DNA of 64,000 nucleotides from Ephydatia muelleri (taxonomy: Eukaryota > Porifera > Demospongiae > Spongillida > Spongillidae): contig JABACO010000006.1 in NCBI GenBank assembly GCA_013339895.1, positions 2,705,319-2,769,318 on the forward strand, read 5' to 3'. Positions 32,868-44,834 of this stretch are shown here, in pieces; position 1 is the first letter of the stretch; the number at the start of each line of letters is the position of its first letter. Below the pieces are notes generated by a model. It ran no database searches. It saw only the letters and a list, made by a program, of their open reading frames with translations, and was not told the origin of the DNA. The translations under genes and the position numbers were made by a program.

Positions 32868-33317
32868 ATGGCGTCGTTCGAAGGCCGCGAAATGTTCACT
32901 CCAGCTCAGATGGCCAAATTCAAGGAGCAGTTTTCGCGGTACGACACAGACGGTGACGGGAAGATCTCGGGGACGGAGCTGGGACCGCTGATGGAGTCAC
33001 TCGGCCTTGAAACCAGCGCTCGCGAGGTGAAGGCGTTTCTCAAGGCCACGGACACGGATCAAAACGGGGCGATCGAGTTCAACGAGTTTGTCAGCATGAT
33101 GGCGAAGAAGGCGAAGAGGGGACCACTTCTGCTGGCGTTCAAAACTTTTGACAAAAATGGAGACGGTTTCATCTCTCTGGATGAGCTTAGAAAAGGATTG
33201 AAAGCGTCGGGCGATGCTGTGACCGAAATGGAACTGTCTTTCATAATGGCGCGGGCGGACACAGACGGGGACGGGAAGGTAAACTACGAGGAATTCGTGG
33301 CGATGATGAGTAACTAA
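32868..33317 (+). CDS. Calmodulin-like four-EF-hand protein 1, intronless
   Basis: 149 residues, the exact calmodulin length, in one uninterrupted frame. Four 12-residue EF loops are visible: DTDGDGKISGTE, DTDQNGAIEFNE, DKNGDGFISLDE and DTDGDGKVNYEE. Each has acidic residues at 1, 3 and 12 and Gly at 6, so all four should bind calcium. The order (two lobes joined by MAKKAKRGP) is that of calmodulin, but the sequence is clearly divergent, so this is a calmodulin-like protein. The first ATG in the frame follows cgcgtagct. A possible AATAAA polyadenylation signal is at 33626-33631. The transposon copy at 32018-32797 lies where the promoter should be. A paralogue is 7 kb downstream. Confidence 0.93.
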   Translation: MASFEGREMFTPAQMAKFKEQFSRYDTDGDGKISGTELGPLMESLGLETSAREVKAFLKATDTDQNGAIEFNEFVSMMAKKAKRGPLLLAFKTFDKNGDGFISLDELRKGLKASGDAVTEMELSFIMARADTDGDGKVNYEEFVAMMSN

Positions 33318-34224
33318 CTCTACAACTCTCAACTACATCCATAGATATTGTATGCTGCATTGAAACATTTATTGTATGCACACGTATGAGTCCGTGTACT
33401 ATCATCACCAGTGGGTATGGCTAAATGGGTTACAAGCTGTTAAGTCCATTATGAATTCAAGCTAAGCGCGTTGTGACATCATTTCTGTCGTGAGGACGTA
33501 CTATGTAGGATTAGCTCCGTGGGCGTGGTTCGCTTTGTTAGGTGTAAAAACTTTAGCCGGTGAGGATGGAAATGCCATCGTGGGCATAAATGTATTTTTA
33601 TAGACTGTTATTCTACGTGTATAAAAATAAAGTTACGCATTTCCGGACACCTCTTGCTACAATTTGATGTTTATTTGGTCTTCGCACGATGTTCCTAACA
33701 CGAGTTGCACGTGATGAAACGAAGGAGAATGAGAAAAGTTAGGAGGTAAATGGCGGATATTGAAGTGCCGTCCTGTCGCTTCACAATAACGGCACCGTTT
33801 ATTGGCACACGCTTGGACTCTGGGTCTTCTTGTCTACCGCGCCGGATACTCTTGCACTAACGCTAAACGTAATACAATGACAACTGTTTTACTTGACGAA
33901 ATAATTTTAGACTTCCTGGTGCCAGAGATTATAAATATTTTATCTCATGCTGGGTGTGACCTTCATGCAGTGCTAGGAGCCGGAAGCAGGAACTCTGTAC
34001 AAGCCGTACTTAATGGAAGCTGAAGCGACCCATTTTCCCCCGCCTTTCTTTAAAAAACCAAAAACAAAATAAAACGAACAAACGCAGTCTGCCGCTGCCG
34101 ATGAGTGTTTCAGCACTCTTGGGTCTTCTCTGACCAGGATGCAGGGTGGGCGGGGCATGTGGGGTGCTGGCGGTAGCATGGGTAATAGGTATCTGGATCC
34201 CGCTGAGTGTAGGTAGCAATCGCC

Positions 34225-34264
<40 letters not shown>

Positions 34265-34840
34265 ATATCCACGGGCGGGGGCCGTCTCGCGTTCGGAGGA
34301 GGCAGGGTGATTGCAGAAGATCGGGACCAATGGAACTTTTATGGGCGTGTAAACATGACCACTGAATGCAATTTTAAAGAGCCTATTCAGTGCCAACGGG
34401 ACCAACGGAATTTACCTGCTCATCTTTAAGTGACTTGGCAAGCTGTGCTGCAAAAGATTATGCCTTCATTTCACCGTGAGCATCTGTCACTTCATGCTTC
34501 GTGAATAAATCTGCATAGCATTCTTTCAATTTTTTTATCATCTGCATGCTAGTCACTAAAACCATCTGTGAAAAGGTGATGACCTAAGACAGTGTTGACA
34601 TTCTGCATGGATGACTATTGCACATCATCCTATTCAAGTCACTTCCATGGATTTGATGTTTGCCAAAATAGTCTACAATGCGTGGCTAAAGATGAATATT
34701 GCAACTCCTAAAAAGTGCACTATTCAGAAGTGCTATAGGTGAAATGTTTTTCATAGCAATTGGCAGGTTCTAATTTAGTATATAGATTGAGAAACTGTAT
34801 CAGCCTTAGTAGACTACACAAAATTTTAACTATTATACAT
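33318..34840. other. Intergenic; 39-base poly-C run and a short open first-exon-like frame
   Basis: A run of 39 consecutive C occupies 34226-34264. At 33751 an ATG opens a 36-codon frame (MADIEVPSCRFTITAPFIGT and on) that could be a first exon but has no visible partner. The rest is unremarkable. Confidence 0.6.
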
Positions 34841-34849
34841 ACATGTACA

Positions 34850-36380
34850 CTACATCACATTGATAGATGCTATGGGAAAGGTTGGCAATGGTATACATTA
34901 GCTTGTACCAGGTGAGTTTGGTAAGCACCACTGACTTTGCATTGGAAGAGCAAGTGGCCAATCGGGAAGCTAGCTGGGAGATAGACTCCAAAACCTCCTT
35001 TCCCAAGGCTCCATAGGTTTCAATGACCAATGGTACACACACCCATCCAAGTTCATTGTATTTGCCGTCATTAGAACAGTGCATTCTCTGCTCAGTGTCA
35101 CTCTCAATCGTGAGATTAAGCGAGGATGTGCCCAACAGTTCAAAAGCTGCTGGCTTGCCCAGACCCAGTTTGGAACCAAAAGGTCAGCTGGATGGGTGTG
35201 GCTGTGATTGGAGGTGACATTGCTACCCATTACCACCTGGACACGCAGGTGAGCTTGCCGACAGGACTCTGCAAGGACATCACGTAGTTTGTTGTGGTGA
35301 GAAACCACATCACCAACCCTTTTGCAGGAACAGTATGATGGCCAAGTGGGTCCAGAGCAATCTCAGGGCACAGGGGGCTGCAAGAACCATAGGAAACCTC
35401 AAGGCCAAGCCACTACTTAATGGCAACCTGGAATTGGGAAGGGTCGAGATGGAGACCGACACCCTCTGAAGGAGTGGCAGACAGCCATGATGCTGCATGA
35501 GGGGAGGAAACAGACAGCAGGCGAGCCTTGTCAGAGATGGAGTCTCATCCAGAAGAAACTTGAAGAGGTGATCATCCAGCTTGGAGGAGAGGCTCTTTTG
35601 GTTGACGTAGTGAGCATAAGTGCCTCTGAGTTTATTGTCTCTGATGGTAGTTAAAAAGTGGGAGTGTTGTGTGAGGGAACACAGTCCCAGTCCCAGACCA
35701 CCTCTACTCAGGCTTAGCCTAGCCAGGTGCCAGGCATTCAGGTGTGTCTACAGCAGTGCACTGTGCAAAGCACCTACGTGCATCCTCATCAAATAGCTCA
35801 AAGGCCTTTGTGGTATGTAAAGCCAGATAGATAAGTTTACAGAACCTCCGCAAACTCGAGATCGAAGGATGGTAAAGGCAACATGTGGGTCAACTGCTCC
35901 ACCCTCTTCCAGACTGGACAGGAATTGTTTAACTGTGGCATGATGAAGGCTGAGCAGAAATCAGCATTTCCAATGGGAACTCCAAGAATATCCAAATTAG
36001 GCTCACCTGACTGTTTCATCTCAGGGGGAAAGGAGCTTAAACCCTTCAGCTGAATACCTCACACCTAGGATGAGGCCCAGGGTAGGAGTACCCAGCTCTT
36101 GGATCAATGTCAGGACTCGACACAAAGATGACTTTGGATCAGCGAGTGCATGCACTGTCATCCAGATACCAGATATGGAACAATAGAGGAGAACAGCTAT
36201 CTTTGTCAATTGCTGCAATGAGAACATTCAGCACAATGGAAAAAACAGGGGACCAAGGAGATCACCTTGCTGAACCCCGGACTTACCCTAGGGGAATGCC
36301 ACAAAGAAGGATGTTGGTTGCAACACCAGCTTGACCAGGATAGCAGCTTCGGAAAATGCTTTGCACACTTATTATTATTA
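34850..36380 (-). pseudogene. Decayed LINE fragment, reverse strand
   Basis: Related to the LINE at 47300 but much older. Recognisable pieces in order from the right are an RT segment near 36300-36000 (GDLLGPL-like, then LIQELGTPTLGLILGV), a middle part, and the C-terminal domain at 35310-34900 (HHNKLRDVL, HPADLLVPNW, ELGWVCVPLVIETYGALG). The frame changes repeatedly between these pieces and many stops intervene. Confidence 0.75.
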
Positions 36381-37029
36381 ACGAAATGGAGTTCAATATA
36401 TCAATAAAAATATACAGATATACATAAACATGGAATCTACAATTAGTAAGAAAAAGAGTTGTAAGTCAATACATGTATATCCAAGGAAGGTATCTTGCCT
36501 TCTAGGGTGGCAAGATTCATACTGATGGTAAGACCTTGTTCCACTTTGGCACATAATTGCAGATCGTAGGAATGAAAAGCAGAGATGGCATTGCATCTAT
36601 TCAATTACAGTATCATAGAATTCCTCGCACTTGATGACAGTGGTACAAGTCCTCATGCTTCCTTAAGTTGTGAACACTAATGGAGTAAAAGAACCATGTT
36701 CAACTTCTCAGATTCTTTGGTCATAAGCCCTCTGTATTTGATTCTCATGTAAGCGATAGGCACCTAAAGTAAAAGAGGAACTAAGAGACAACATGCAGAG
36801 AGAACAACTTTCAGAACCAGTCATAACGGAGGAGCATGAAGATGAAAATCAACACCTATCCAAACTGAGAAGCCCTATTTTAACACGAACCAGAACTGGC
36901 AACACACTCAAACCACCGGATAGATTTGGATGGAACTCATGAACCCCGAAGGGGAGATGTAGTGTATTGTTGTCCTATTAATAAGTTAAGTAATGCGCAT
37001 GCGCGAGTATGATTATTATTATTCCGTTA

Positions 37030-37715
37030 TACTACATTCACTCCCTCAGTTGTAAGCATGGAGGGGATGTGGTTTTGCACCATAATAAGCTCCGGGATGT
37101 TTTTTAGACTTCTGCCAACGTGCTTGCCTGGGTCCACATCTGGAAATGGGCTGTGGAGCTGGGTACACCAATTCATAATCCCGCCCTGCAGATGTTCTTG
37201 TCCCTAATGGGACCTTGGCAAACCTGCTGCCTTTGACTTGTCCGTCACATCCACGCTACATCCAAGTGTTTTGCTAGAAGCGAGCATGACGGCAGGTTAG
37301 GCAGCCCTTGTGGCCGAGAACAGAAAGCATAAATATAATGACAGGAAGTGTGAGGAACTGGGTTGGGTGTGCATCCCACTTGTGGTCGAGACCTATGGGT
37401 GTTGGGGTGCTGCAGCAGTGGCGGCCTTTTCTAAGCTCGCTGGTTGCCTTTCCACCAGGCTAAACCAACCCAAGTCCAAGACCATCTTTGGAATATACAG
37501 CCACCTAGGCTTAGCCTTAGTGAGAGCCAACTGCAGAGCCATCCTGTCTAGGTTAGCCTGACTGTAAGGCCTCTTTTGTATGTATGCCTCCTATGTTGAA
37601 TAATGATTAGACATGTACACAAAATAATAATCCTGTACGTGTATTTATTCCCATTCGTGTATTCTCTTGTATCTTGTATTCCTTCTGATGTATAAAAATA
37701 AAGAAGTAATGAAAT
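37030..37715 (+). pseudogene. LINE 3' end, forward strand, with A/T-rich tail
   Basis: The C-terminal LINE domain is readable: HHNKLRDVF near 37078, then an open stretch at 37310-37561 with CEELGWVCIPLVVETYG and ALVRANCRAILSRLA ending at a stop. About 150 bp of 3' UTR follow and end in AATAAAGAAG and an AATAATAATAA tail, the expected 3' end. The front part is interrupted. Confidence 0.8.
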
Positions 37716-37809
37716 AATAATAATCATTCACTTAACTTGTCGGAAGCGTGAGTGTCTTCAGGAGCAGCTACTGAGGCCTCGGAGATAAGGAAGCACAACA
37801 GTAATGATG

Positions 37810-39130
37810 GCAAGTGTGAAGATTTATTGTATCCCTTTGGTTGGTGAGACCTATGGTGCGTGGGGTGTACGTGTATATATTGATAAGCTGTGCCAATTAG
37901 GGACAAGTTATGGCTACTATCCAGAACCAATGAAGACAGTGATTGTTGTGGATAAAAAGGATGAGGAATCTGCAAATGCCTGTTTTCATAATTCTGGCAT
38001 AAAGGTCGTCAATGGTTACCGTTTCCTTGGTGGATTTATTGGCAGCAAAGAGCTCACTAAACAGTATATTGAAGATAAGATTGATGCTTGTTTGGTGTGT
38101 GTTTGATATACTAGCATGGGCTGCAGAACTACAACCTCAAGCTGCGTATGCTGCTATGGCAAAATCTCTGCAGTTTGAATGGTCATTTGTACAGCAAATT
38201 ATACCAAACTGTGAATCTTCTTTTGCTCTGCTGCAAGATAAGATAAACACAACCTTTTGGCCTGCAGTTTTTAGTACTGACATATCACAGCTAGAACTAC
38301 GCCTGTTCACACTACCTGCTCAGATGGGAGGAATGGGTGTTAATGGCCCTGTTGAAGCAGCAAGAACAGCCTTTATTACTTCCAGAGCATACACTGATGT
38401 AATTGTTGCAGCAATAAAAGGCAAGGGAGATTTCTCAGTATACGATCACTTGCAGCAGATGACACAGCCAAAGAAAGAGATGAATCATGAGATTAAAGAG
38501 ATAAGCTGACTGTGATGGATGAGGTGCAGAGTTTACCCTTCATCATGCTTTGGATTGCAGAAAAGGTGGTTTGATCATCCAACATCACAATGAGCCTTGG
38601 GTGACCTTGTATCCATTGCATTTAGGGATGTGATAAGAGAACCAATTGTGAGAGATGCTGATTCTGTGAGAGGTCTTCCTGCCTTGGTAGCTGATCTTGG
38701 TGTGAGAGGATTGTGAGCTGCCCAGACTGAGGCGTTATTTGATATTCGTGTCATGGATACTGACGCCCAGTCATATATTAGCCGCACGGTTGATTCTGTT
38801 CCCTATCAGCTGAGAATGAGAAGAAATAGCTGGATGCTGTTGAGGCTAGACATGCACCTTTCACCCCTTTTGTCACCTCAATTGATGGTGTCTTGCTCGT
38901 GAAGCTAACTCTGTCATGAAGCTTATAGCAACAAAAATAGCATTGAAGTGGGAAAAACCACTAAGTGAAGTGATTGGATGGGTAAGGGGGACATCGGCGT
39001 TTGCTATACTAAGAGCCACAAATCTGTGCATAAGAGGAAGCAGAGTGAAATGGAGGAGTGCAGTTCACATGGATGATGGGCTGGACTACCCACATCAGTT
39101 TATGAATATAATTTGTATGTGCTATTATGT
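37810..39130 (+). mobile_element. Retroelement reverse-transcriptase fossil, family unsure
   Basis: Pieces read PEPMKTVIVVDKK, KVVNGYRFLGGFIGSKELTK, QPQAAYAAMAKSLQFEW, LPAQMGGMGVNGP and, near the end, WEKPLSEVIGWVRG with ILRATNLCIRGSRV. This order is that of an RT thumb and downstream region common in invertebrate retroelements, but I cannot assign the family safely. It is broken, with several breaks. Confidence 0.65.
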
Positions 39131-39298
39131 GTGTGCATGTGCTTGAGTATGTTATTTATTTATTCATTTGTATTTATTCCTTTATATTATCTTTGTTAGA
39201 CAACTTATAATAATAATATAAATCAAGTATTTATTACAACACATTTTTGTCAATGCACAAACCTTACACTAAAGAGTTCGATATGAGCACCGTAACAT

Positions 39299-39735
39299 CT
39301 ATTTTGGCCTTAGACCCCTGGCCAGGATAGCCCTGGCCACAGACCTGGTTAGGGTCAGGTTTAAGCGACCATAAATGTCAGCTGTTGCCTTTGATTTTGA
39401 CACACTGTGGCTTGTAGCAAGTAGAGAGGCTAGGCGGGCAAATGTCTCTTGGGCCTCCACCCCCCAATTCCCATAGGTTTCTACAGCCAATGGAACACAG
39501 GTCCACCCCAGCTCAAAGCACTTAGGGTCGTTAGCAACATGTTTGCGGGACTCTGCGGCTACTGCAGCTGCTCCAGCTGTTGAACAGGACTCATCAAGGA
39601 TGGAAGGATTAAGTGGGGATGTCACTGTTATATCCAAAGCTGCGGGCAAACCCTTTTCCCATCTTGTTACCAGGACATCTGCTGGGCCGTGAGCGGCTAT
39701 TATCATGTGTAAGGCCATATTATCTTTTATATAAA
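39299..39735 (-). pseudogene. LINE C-terminal domain fragment, reverse strand
   Basis: An almost continuous frame encodes HGPADVLVTRWEKGLPAALD, ITVTSPLNPSILDESC, ELGWTCVPLAVETYGNWG and RLNLTLTRSVARAILARGL. This is the cleanest copy of the domain in the window and shows the PADV and ALDITV positions expected of a PD-D/E nuclease core. The RT part is missing. Confidence 0.8.
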
Positions 39736-39839
39736 ATTCATACTTTAATTGATAACACACACATTAAGTCGCTCCCTACATTTTTGCCACATGTAAACTT
39801 CATGAATATTACAAAAAGTAAAAATAATAATAATAATAA

Positions 39840-40112
39840 AAAGGTCCAAAACGTTTTCTCACGTCTAGCGTCTTTACTGTCCATCCACCAAGGTCGCCCC
39901 AAATCTGTTGCCCTGTTTGACATCTACAGCAGAATGAACATGTGTTTAGTTAGGCCATCATGGGCAGGGTAGTAGTTCTTTAGGGCATTTGTGTGTAGTG
40001 TAGTGTAGTTAGTTATTTATTCTTGTGTATGTTGAAACTGTGATTAGGACCATTTATTGTTGTATATGTATCGCTGTCTATGTATTTCATAAATAATAAT
40101 AATAATAACGTA
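39840..40112 (+). pseudogene. LINE 3' end, forward strand, with (TAA)n tail
   Basis: About 40 codons match the end of the same domain (VFSRLASLLSIHQGRPKSV, then SRMNMCLVRP). A 3' UTR-like stretch with TAGTGTAGTTAG follows, then TTTCATAAATAATAATAATA. It faces the fragment at 39299-39735, so two LINE 3' ends meet head to head here. Confidence 0.65.
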
Positions 40113-40149
40113 TTATTGAGGCAATGGAGTACAAACATAAACAAAGCAT

Positions 40150-40262
40150 GTGGTGAGGATGGCTGTGGCGTTGGCTAATAGTACTACACCAATAGTATTA
40201 ATAATGGTGAGGATGGCTGTGGCGTTGGCTAATAGTACTACACTAATAGTATTAATAATTCT
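40150..40262. repeat. 54-bp tandem duplication
   Basis: GGTGAGGATGGCTGTGGCGT and the following ATAGTACTACAC text occur twice in direct succession, each ending in AGTATTAATAAT. It lies about 175 bp upstream of the second calmodulin-like gene. Confidence 0.9.
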
Positions 40263-40435
40263 GACTAGTTTACCGAGTTCCAGAAACGTAATGTTGAGTG
40301 ACAGATTGTGACGTGATGCGTTGGTTGGACGGGGTGTTTACGGTATATGGTTTCGGAATGTGCCACGTGAAAGATTGTTGTTCAGTATATACATTGTATA
40401 AAGTCTCTGTTCTGTAGTACACGACCATCCGGTCC

Positions 40436-40867
40436 ATGGCGGTGTTTACAGACGAGCAGTTGGCCGTTTTCAAACAGCAGTTTGCTCGGTTCGATACCAA
40501 TGGTGACGGCAGGATTCACGGAGTAGAACTAGGGCCACTCATGCAAGCGCTCGGACTGGAAACGAGTGCTCGAGAGGTGAAGGCCTTTCTCATGAGAGGG
40601 GACAAGGATCACAACGGGTTTATTGACTTTGACGAATTTACGGCACTGATGATCAAAAAAGTGAAGCAGGGCCCAATACGGGTTGCTTTCTGTGCGCTGG
40701 ACAAGAATGGAGATGGATACATCACGAAAGAGGAGATGCGGAAAGGAATGAAGGCCTCAGGAGCGCCTATAAGCGACGTGGAACTGGAGTGTATGATGGC
40801 AAAGGGGGATCGGGATGGTGACGGTAAATTATCATTCGACGATTTTGTAGTTATGATGGAAAAGTAA
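40436..40867 (+). CDS. Calmodulin-like four-EF-hand protein 2, intronless
   Basis: 143 residues in one open frame. The EF loops are DTNGDGRIHGVE, DKDHNGFIDFDE, DKNGDGYITKEE and DRDGDGKLSFDD. Loop 4 has Asp instead of Glu at position 12, which usually lowers calcium affinity or shifts selectivity toward magnesium. The protein shares GLETSAREVKAFL and the ELGPLM word with the gene at 32868, so the two are close paralogues arranged in the same direction 7 kb apart, with LINE debris between them. Relative to its neighbour it is shorter at the N-terminus by about five residues. The start follows ATCCGGTCC. No clear polyadenylation signal was seen just downstream. Confidence 0.93.
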   Translation: MAVFTDEQLAVFKQQFARFDTNGDGRIHGVELGPLMQALGLETSAREVKAFLMRGDKDHNGFIDFDEFTALMIKKVKQGPIRVAFCALDKNGDGYITKEEMRKGMKASGAPISDVELECMMAKGDRDGDGKLSFDDFVVMMEK

Positions 40868-41057
40868 CTGACATATCTTTTGTGGGAGTTGTCCCAGATG
40901 GATTACGAGCTAGCTTACAGGCGTATAATGAAGGCATGAACTCGTGCCTGTAACACCATTAATACGTGCATGCGTGTATCGTTTTTGTAGTTTTGACAGA
41001 ACACATAAACAACCACTGCTGCTATACACAAACGAATCAGAGTTTTGTATATAAGAT

Positions 41058-41387
41058 GTGCAGATTGGTCAGCAGGTTGTTAGCGATATAAATTCTAAGA
41101 GACCACAAGGTCACGTGCGTTTCTCTATTATGCATACCTTTGTATTCTGCTCAAGAGCTTCTTCCTGCATATCCAATGTACTCAGTGACTGCATGAACCA
41201 TCAGCTATTTCTGTCAGTCAGTTCTACAGCCCACGTGACTTCAAGAAGAAAAACAAAAGCAATTCCAACTTCAAAGCTTCCAGAAATTTCTGTCTCATCA
41301 TCTGAGAAGGAAAGAAGGGTTCAGTTGGAGGTGGAGAGAAACTTGAACGAAGGGGCGGGACTCTTCTTGGGAGACAGCAGAACGTAA
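41058..41387 (+). CDS. Possible terminal exon or small ORF, unknown
   Basis: A 109-codon frame ends at 41387. Its second half, after a good acceptor (tctacag, ending 41229), reads AHVTSRRKTKAIPTSKLP then a charged SSSEKERRVQLEVERNLNEG and GAGLFLGDSRT before the stop. The charged, helix-like second half could be a real last exon of a gene whose other exons I did not find. The first half looks random. No family recognised. Confidence 0.3.
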   Translation: MQIGQQVVSDINSKRPQGHVRFSIMHTFVFCSRASSCISNVLSDCMNHQLFLSVSSTAHVTSRRKTKAIPTSKLPEISVSSSEKERRVQLEVERNLNEGAGLFLGDSRT

Positions 41388-41869
41388 TGAGGCACTAATA
41401 TGGAATCGACATTGTTCTTATATTAGTTTCCGCTTGCTTTACTGGGGGAAGAATGATTTGTGTTGCATGGTTTGTCTCGCGTGATGGGAATTTGGAGGTG
41501 CATCGGATGTACTTCCTCCCCTCCCCCCACCCACCCACACATACACACATATACACCACTGAAGGTTGTACATTTTCCTATTACGATTGCTTACTCCAAG
41601 TCGTTGATTAAGCTGCTACTCCCCAAGCGCATCACTCTTGGAGCCGACTTCAAACCTCATTTCTCCTTGTTTTATAGAAACGTTTTGTGCATAAAACGGT
41701 TACCGCAGTCATTCAAGGTATAACAGAATATACGTGTCGATCATCTTAATTGTTCCAGCTGAATGCTTGAATTATAAAGTCATAGTGACGCATATATTAA
41801 ATTGCTAGAATTAAAATTAAAGAAGTAATCGTATATACCACATGAACAGCCGTTTGCGGCTGGACACTA

Positions 41870-42115
41870 GGTAATTGTACCGCAAATGGAAATAGAAGTA
41901 ACTGATGTCCGTGCTTCATGTAGTACTACATGTACATCGTGGCGTCAATTGCACAATGGTTGGTGACATTCCTTTCCTTTATGAATCTCTGCACACATTT
42001 TACTTAAAATAAGTTTCATAAAGGAAAGGAATGTCCCCAACTAAAAATTCCATTGTGCATTTGATACCCCGATGTACATGTAGTACGCTAGATGAAAAAT
42101 CCCCTTGCGGTTTGT
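41870..42115. mobile_element. Imperfect foldback element (MITE-like)
   Basis: The inner arms are GACATTCCTTTCCTTTATGAA (about 41969) and its complement near 42015-42034. The symmetry continues outward with interruptions: GCACAATGG against CCATTGTGC, ACATGTACATCG against CGATGTACATGT, and CCGCAAATGG against CCCTTGCGG. About 110 bp per arm with a 25-bp loop. No coding frame. Confidence 0.7.
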
Positions 42116-42119
42116 CATA

Positions 42120-44800
42120 TTTGACCATGTATACGTACATGTACTCGCTATTATTGTTTCAATAATGAATAATGACATAGAGAGATGGTTCAAGAGCACT
42201 GTAGAATGTGTTGGGTAGATTTCAAGTGGACAAGGACACATCTACTGGATTGCCCCTGTCCCAGTTGGTGGAAACTTGTGACTGACAAATCTGTACATGT
42301 TTACATCACCTCAACCATCATCTTCAGGCGGGAGGCTGAGGACAAAGCATGCATGGTGTCTGCATCTACACATGTACATGTGGGGATACTTTCCGTCACC
42401 ACTCAGACCTGTTAATGTACACATCCTTGTTAAGCATATACAGCTGCACAAACAGCTTACTGGCTCACTAACCAATAATGGTGGACCAACTTTACTGTAC
42501 AGTACACTCTGCCTGGATATCTTAACCTCTCTGGATATCTCTGGATATCCCATGTAGAGCACTTGTGTACACTGCCAAAATGTAATGACATTGGTTATGC
42601 TTATTGCTAAACTCTAAGCCTATCGGACTTGTCCATAGCACAACTTGTATGCATGGACTACAACAATACCCATGAGGTGAAAGGTTTGGAGAAAAATCTT
42701 AAGCTTGGACCATCCAATGAATTCGAAGGTCTAGACTGAGTTAACCTTTTCTAACATAACTAACTTGGCTTGTCTATCTTTTAGGCATCATATCATCCAC
42801 ATCCACAAGAATCTAGCTGAATTATAATATACATATACTAGCTGTTAGAAGACATATATGCATGGCTCCATGGACTAGGATTCAGAGGCTCTTTGGAGAA
42901 AAAGGGACTGAGTCAATGGAGACTTACGTTGATACCTGTGGGAGTAATCAGCTATATTATTATGCCAGGCTACTATTAGTAGCTAGGATGAAGATTAATT
43001 GTGCTGCAAAGCTTATCCGCCTTCCCCCTACGCTGCAATATAGAACAGACATGGCGCTCGTCCACCTTAATATATAAGTATAGGCAATGCGCGTTTCTCG
43101 GTGCCAAAAAAAACTAGTGTCAACAGAATAATGATATAAGTACCACTTGTCTCCTGCAGTTTTCCGTGTTCATTTTGGTCTCAAAAAAAAATTGCTTTGG
43201 GGATCGAGCCCGCCTTAGTGAAGACGTCCTTCGAAAGGTTGGCCGCTATAACTAAGCCATGCATGTGATTTTGGCCTTAAATGGAACAACGGTGCCCCCC
43301 ACCCTTGTATGGCTTTTAAATGGTGCCCCCCACCCTTGTATGGCATTTAAATGGTGCTTAAATGTGTCAAGTTCATACATAGCCTCGAGTTTCACAGGGG
43401 TCAGTTGCTACCTTGTTGCTAGGGCATTACATATGTTGGGGGAGGAGGCCAATGGCCGCAAACTACGGTGACCCATACATCATGGACTCGTTAAAATCGC
43501 ACTACTGACTATTGTAACCTTACTAGTTGGAATGCATTTGTCCTCGTGCCCACATATTAGCAACAAGGGATCATTTTGTTCCACCATAGATCTCAAAAAA
43601 TATCTATGGTTCTACAGTATAGATTGTAAAGGTATGTGCTGGAGTACATGTACCTTCAAACATTGTTCGAATACATTTGCCCCTGCCAAATAGTTGGGAG
43701 TAATGTGTTTCACTGAAAATTTGGTTCCCCTCCGAAATATAGTCCCTGCGTGCACAATGTGGTACGGGGTCGAGGACGTACATTTACCAGTTCGTGAAGA
43801 CTGCGGTCTACTCTATGGTCCTTTTTGTTTGAGCGTCGCGTGGCTATAGCGTTTTAAAAGCTTATAATTAGAACACGGCTTACGGTTCATGGCTAAACAC
43901 CATCTCATTAAAAAGTCCATCAAAAATTCAAAACTTGCAGAAGTTCAAACTAGTATTCTATGATAAACGCATGTCCCAACGCGCAGCATAATCCTTCACA
44001 TTGCCACGCGTATATTGTGTTTTCCAAATGGCGCAAAAACCCCCATATAGTCTGGCCTTGGTATCTCCCCCCCACACCCCCCACCATCCGTCTTTTTAAG
44101 TGGTCGCTAAAGACACAAGAGTTGTAGGGTTCAGTCTTTTTCAAGTCAGAATATGTGTTTTACTCGTGGTGCCATAATTCCTGCCACACACAGAAATACT
44201 AACGCACTATCCCATATTACGCAATGCACCACCTTATATATAGCCTATGGAAGCCGATTAGCAGGGTCAAAGTAATGTTCAAAGCACCAAAGCCTGGCCT
44301 AAATACCATTGCAGCGCTTACACTGATAGTCTATTGGTTGTATTTGACATTAACGTATCAGGAGGAGATTCACCCACAAATGTTCTGTCACAAGGCAATA
44401 GTGAAAGTACAGGTGGCAAACAAGGGCAAGAATCAATACAAGTGCCAAGTGTAACCATATAACTGGACTATACACACTGCTGACACTTGTAAAGTACAGG
44501 ATTGCATGCACACTACTTAACATGTAATACTGTTAGGCAAGTGAACCATTGTACAACCAGAAACAGCAAATGAAAATGGAGTCAATTCCACCTCCTGCTG
44601 TTTCTTGTGGGGGAGAAGAGTGATGTCCGGTGACACTTGATGAGCTTAATAAAAGTACAAATTTTTATGAAGTCCTGTACATTAAAAAATCATCAGTGAT
44701 TACCAAGAATTCATGAAATCTGGTAGGAATATAAAACATGCCCAATGCTACAACAACTGTTGTATTTGTGCTTTTTTTTAAATATTGCTCTCACGGAAGT
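42120..44800. other. Intergenic stretch without a convincing gene
   Basis: It contains two copies of GCCCCCCACCCTTGTATGGC (43291 and 43324) separated by 33 bp, TGGATATC repeats near 42513-42549, and a tRNA-like B-box word near 43200. No open frame has domain or splice support. Confidence 0.5.
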
Positions 44801-44834
44801 ACAATAGAATTTAATACAATATGCATTATTGCAT

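Noticed and set aside
33802-34405. Frames over the poly-C run, including Gly-rich ones on the reverse strand
   Set aside because: Homopolymer artefacts with no splice or domain support.
43195-43262. tRNA-like text on the reverse strand (TGGCTTAGTTATAGCGG, then GGCTCGATCCCC)
   Set aside because: A- and B-box words are present but the acceptor and T stems do not pair and the anticodon stem is poor; at best a remnant of a tRNA-derived SINE.
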